The position numbers and the translations under genes were made by a program. The notes under the pieces were generated by a model. It worked only from the letters and a program-made list of their open reading frames with translations. It was not told the origin of the DNA and did no database searches. From JBHIFB01 sp046760905 (lineage in GTDB: Bacteria; Gemmatimonadota; CAZMKB01): a stretch of DNA of 7,295 nucleotides. The stretch spans positions 1 to 7,295 of the forward strand of contig JBHIFB010000145.1 in NCBI GenBank assembly GCA_046760905.1. The letters are read 5' to 3'. Shown here piece by piece: positions 5,266-7,295 of this stretch (position 1 is the first letter of the stretch; the number at the start of each line of letters is the position of its first letter).

Positions 5266-7224
5266 TTAAATATCAAGGTTACGAACGAACTTAGCGTTCG
5301 TTTCGATGAACTTTCTCCTTGGTTCTACCTGATCCCCCATAAGAGTCGAGAATGTTCTGTCCGCTTCTATCAAATCCTCGAGTGTGATTCTCAGAATCGT
5401 CCTGCGCTCGGGATCCATGGTCGTTTTCCAAAGCTGCTCGGGATTCATTTCGCCGAGACCCTTGTACCTCTGCACAACGACCTTATCCCCTCCGATCCGC
5501 TTCAGAATCTTTTCCTTCTCCTCCTCGTTGTATGCATAGTACTCTTCATTCGCGTTCGAAATCCTATAGAGTGGTGGCTGGGCGATGTAGACCATTCCCT
5601 GCTCTATGAGTTCCCTCATATGCCTGAAAAAGAATGTAAGCAGAAGAGTCCGTATGTGCGCACCGTCGACATCTGCATCCGTCATGATTATTATCTTGTG
5701 GTACCTTGCATTTTCAATGTTCATCTCCTCCTCCCCGATCCCTGTCCCTATCGCACTTATCATAGTCTTTATCTCTTCGTTCGATAGTATCTTATTCAGC
5801 CTAGATTTCTCAACGTTCAATATTTTTCCTCTAAGAGGCAATATGGCCTGAAAACGCCTGTCTCTGCCCTGTTTCGCCGAACCTCCAGCCGAGTCTCCCT
5901 CCACCAGGTATATCTCGCACCTGGAAGGCTCCTGAGATGAACAATCTGCAAGCTTACCCGGCAGGTTTAGGTTTTCAATCACGCTTTTTCTTCGCGTCAG
6001 CTCTTTCGCTTTCCTCGCCGCCTCTCTCGCCCTCGACGATTGAATTGCCTTCTCGACTATCCTCCTTGCAAACGATGGATTTTCCTCTAAATACGCAGAC
6101 ATCTTTTCACCGAACCATGACTCGATTATCCCCTTGACTTCGCTGTTGCCGAGCCTCGTCTTCGTCTGACCCTCGAACTGAGGTTCGTACATCTTTATGC
6201 TTATAACCGAGGTGATTCCCTCCCTAACATCACCACCCATCAACTGCACATCATCCTTCTTAAACAGGTTGTTCTTCCTCGCATACTCATTTATGGTCCT
6301 GGTAAGTGCGCTCTTAAACCCTATCAGATGAGTCCCTCCTTCATGCGTATTTATATTGTTAACGAACGAGAAGATGTTCTCTATATACGAATCATTATGC
6401 TGCAATGCTACTTCCATTATGATGTCATCTTTAACGCCTTCAAAGTATACCGGAGTAGCATAAAGCACCTTTTTCCCCTCATTTAGAAACTTCACAAACT
6501 GTACGAGACCTCCATTGTATTGAAATTTTTCAACTTTCCTCTCTTTCTCCCTTTCATCTATAACCGTGATGGTGAGCCCCTTGTTTAAGTAGGCAAGTTC
6601 CTTCATTCTTCCAGTTATCGTCTCGTAGTTGTATTCCAATTCCTTGAATATCTCCCCATCCGGCATGAAGCTCACTATCGTACCGGTGCCTTTTCTCTTT
6701 CCCACAACCTTGAGCCTGGTCTTTGCTTCCCCTTTTTCAAACCTTTGATGATAAACCTTCCCATCCCTGCATACTTTCACCTCGAGCCATGAAGACAGCG
6801 CGTTCACGACTGACACTCCCACACCGTGAAGCCCTCCAGAAACTTTATACGACAGGTGATCGAACTTACCTCCGCTGTGAAGAGTCGTCATCACAACTTC
6901 AACCGCCGGTTTTTTTTCGGTTGGGTGCATATCTACCGGCATACCTCTTCCATCATCCTCAACTACGATCGACCTGTCCCCTTTTAATTTGACGGTGATC
7001 CTCTTGCAGTAGCCGACCATCGCCTCGTCTACTGAATTGTCTACTACCTCGTATATTAGATGATGCAGGCCTCTCTGTCCTGTGCTTCCAATATACATAC
7101 CAGGTCGCCTTCGTACCGCCTCTATCCCTTTAAGCACCTGGATCTTATCAGCGCTGTATTCGTTGCCGCCTACAGTTTCGGCAACCTTTCTACCGCCTTT
7201 TTTCTTCGTCTTCTTTTCTCCCAT
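5266..7224 (-). CDS. gyrB: DNA gyrase subunit B
   Basis: GyrB is the ATPase subunit of gyrase. This 652-aa copy is the short form lacking the enterobacterial insertion of about 170 residues. The GHKL ATPase domain shows Glu59 and Asn63 in YEVVDNSVDEA (catalytic base and Mg ligand), Asp90 and Gly94 in EDDGRGMPV, and the lid motif GGLHGVG (130-136). Arg153 matches the novobiocin-contact Arg136 of E. coli. The transducer domain follows, with QTKTRLGNSEV (353-363). The TOPRIM domain has Glu442 in LVEGDSAGGSAKQGR and the metal-binding DADVDG with Asp516, Asp518 and Asp520. The tail contains QRYKGLGEMNPEQLW (585-599). Arg465 stands at the E. coli Lys447 position, a common variant. The ATG is supported by GGAGGG 6 nt upstream. 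It gives a lysine-rich extension of roughly 17 residues compared with E. coli. It is the first gene of the gyrB-gyrA operon. Identification is secure. Confidence 0.98.
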   Translation of the reverse strand: MGEKKTKKKGGRKVAETVGGNEYSADKIQVLKGIEAVRRRPGMYIGSTGQRGLHHLIYEVVDNSVDEAMVGYCKRITVKLKGDRSIVVEDDGRGMPVDMHPTEKKPAVEVVMTTLHSGGKFDHLSYKVSGGLHGVGVSVVNALSSWLEVKVCRDGKVYHQRFEKGEAKTRLKVVGKRKGTGTIVSFMPDGEIFKELEYNYETITGRMKELAYLNKGLTITVIDEREKERKVEKFQYNGGLVQFVKFLNEGKKVLYATPVYFEGVKDDIIMEVALQHNDSYIENIFSFVNNINTHEGGTHLIGFKSALTRTINEYARKNNLFKKDDVQLMGGDVREGITSVISIKMYEPQFEGQTKTRLGNSEVKGIIESWFGEKMSAYLEENPSFARRIVEKAIQSSRAREAARKAKELTRRKSVIENLNLPGKLADCSSQEPSRCEIYLVEGDSAGGSAKQGRDRRFQAILPLRGKILNVEKSRLNKILSNEEIKTMISAIGTGIGEEEMNIENARYHKIIIMTDADVDGAHIRTLLLTFFFRHMRELIEQGMVYIAQPPLYRISNANEEYYAYNEEEKEKILKRIGGDKVVVQRYKGLGEMNPEQLWKTTMDPERRTILRITLEDLIEADRTFSTLMGDQVEPRRKFIETNAKFVRNLDI

Positions 7225-7247
7225 TCCTACCCCTCCATTGTATTAAA

Positions 7248-7253
7248 ATTATA
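7248..7253 (-). promoter_or_regulatory. Possible -10 element of the gyrB-gyrA operon
   Basis: On the minus strand this reads TATAAT, a perfect -10 hexamer, 23 nt upstream of the gyrB ATG. The predicted transcription start, near 7241, leaves a short leader holding the ribosome binding site. No TTGACA-like -35 is present at the proper distance; the sequence there is purine-rich (AAAGAG). The element could therefore depend on an activator, or the real promoter may lie outside the window. Confidence 0.4.
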
Positions 7254-7261
7254 TCCCTTAT

Positions 7262-7281
7262 TTTTCCCCTCTCTTTTCCCC
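7262..7281. repeat. Short direct repeat in a homopyrimidine/homopurine tract upstream of gyrB
   Basis: TTTTCCCC occurs at 7262-7269 and again at 7274-7281, 12 bp apart. Together with its joining bases it forms an uninterrupted pyrimidine run on the plus strand (purine on the minus strand). It occupies the place where a -35 element of the gyrB promoter would be expected. It could be a binding site or simply low-complexity DNA. Confidence 0.35.
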
Positions 7282-7295
7282 TGTTGAGTCTCTCT

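Noticed and set aside
1..7295. CRISPR array, insertion sequence, rRNA or tRNA gene
   Set aside because: No regularly spaced repeats, transposase, terminal inverted repeats or structural RNA signatures were seen on either strand.

Overview
This is a bacterial chromosomal window of mixed housekeeping and accessory character. The firmest anchors are gyrB and gyrA. They are complete, adjacent and co-oriented on the minus strand (7224 down to 2810), with intact catalytic residues. Shine-Dalgarno sequences are strong (GAGGAGG or GGAGGG types), gene spacing is tight, and base composition in genes is near balanced while intergenic DNA is AT-rich. The gyrase pair is the compact bacterial type: GyrB is 652 aa without the enterobacterial insertion, and GyrA is 811 aa without a long acidic tail. 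Nothing here fixes the taxon. A predicted lipoprotein with an extracytoplasmic beta-propeller fits a bacterium with surface or periplasmic proteins, and an uncultured or thermophile-like lineage is only a guess.

Layout: (i) 1-187 is AT-rich and holds a near-consensus sigma70 promoter followed by a perfect 12-bp palindrome. (ii) 188-1055 is a two-gene plus-strand operon: a small winged-helix DNA-binding protein, then, one base after its stop codon, a nucleotidyltransferase-fold protein of the AbiEii/MenT-like kind. (iii) 1056-1175 is a short gap with a plus-strand terminator hairpin. (iv) 1176-2315 (minus) is a glucose/sorbosone-dehydrogenase-family beta-propeller, predicted to be a lipoprotein. 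(v) 2316-2522 is a divergent intergenic region with two different 13-bp perfect dyads. (vi) 2523-2807 (plus) is a small membrane-anchored DUF4177 protein. (vii) 2810-5245 (minus) is gyrA and (viii) 5266-7224 (minus) is gyrB, an operon read gyrB then gyrA.

The most interesting unit is 82-1135: promoter, candidate operator, DNA-binding protein, nucleotidyltransferase and terminator form a self-contained module with the architecture of an autoregulated toxin-antitoxin pair. The second is the propeller protein. It keeps the family's catalytic-type His and Arg, but by eye it lacks most of the residues that hold PQQ in soluble glucose dehydrogenase. The gyrase genes look ordinary apart from Ala at the quinolone-determining Ser83 position of GyrA and a lysine-rich N-terminal extension on GyrB.
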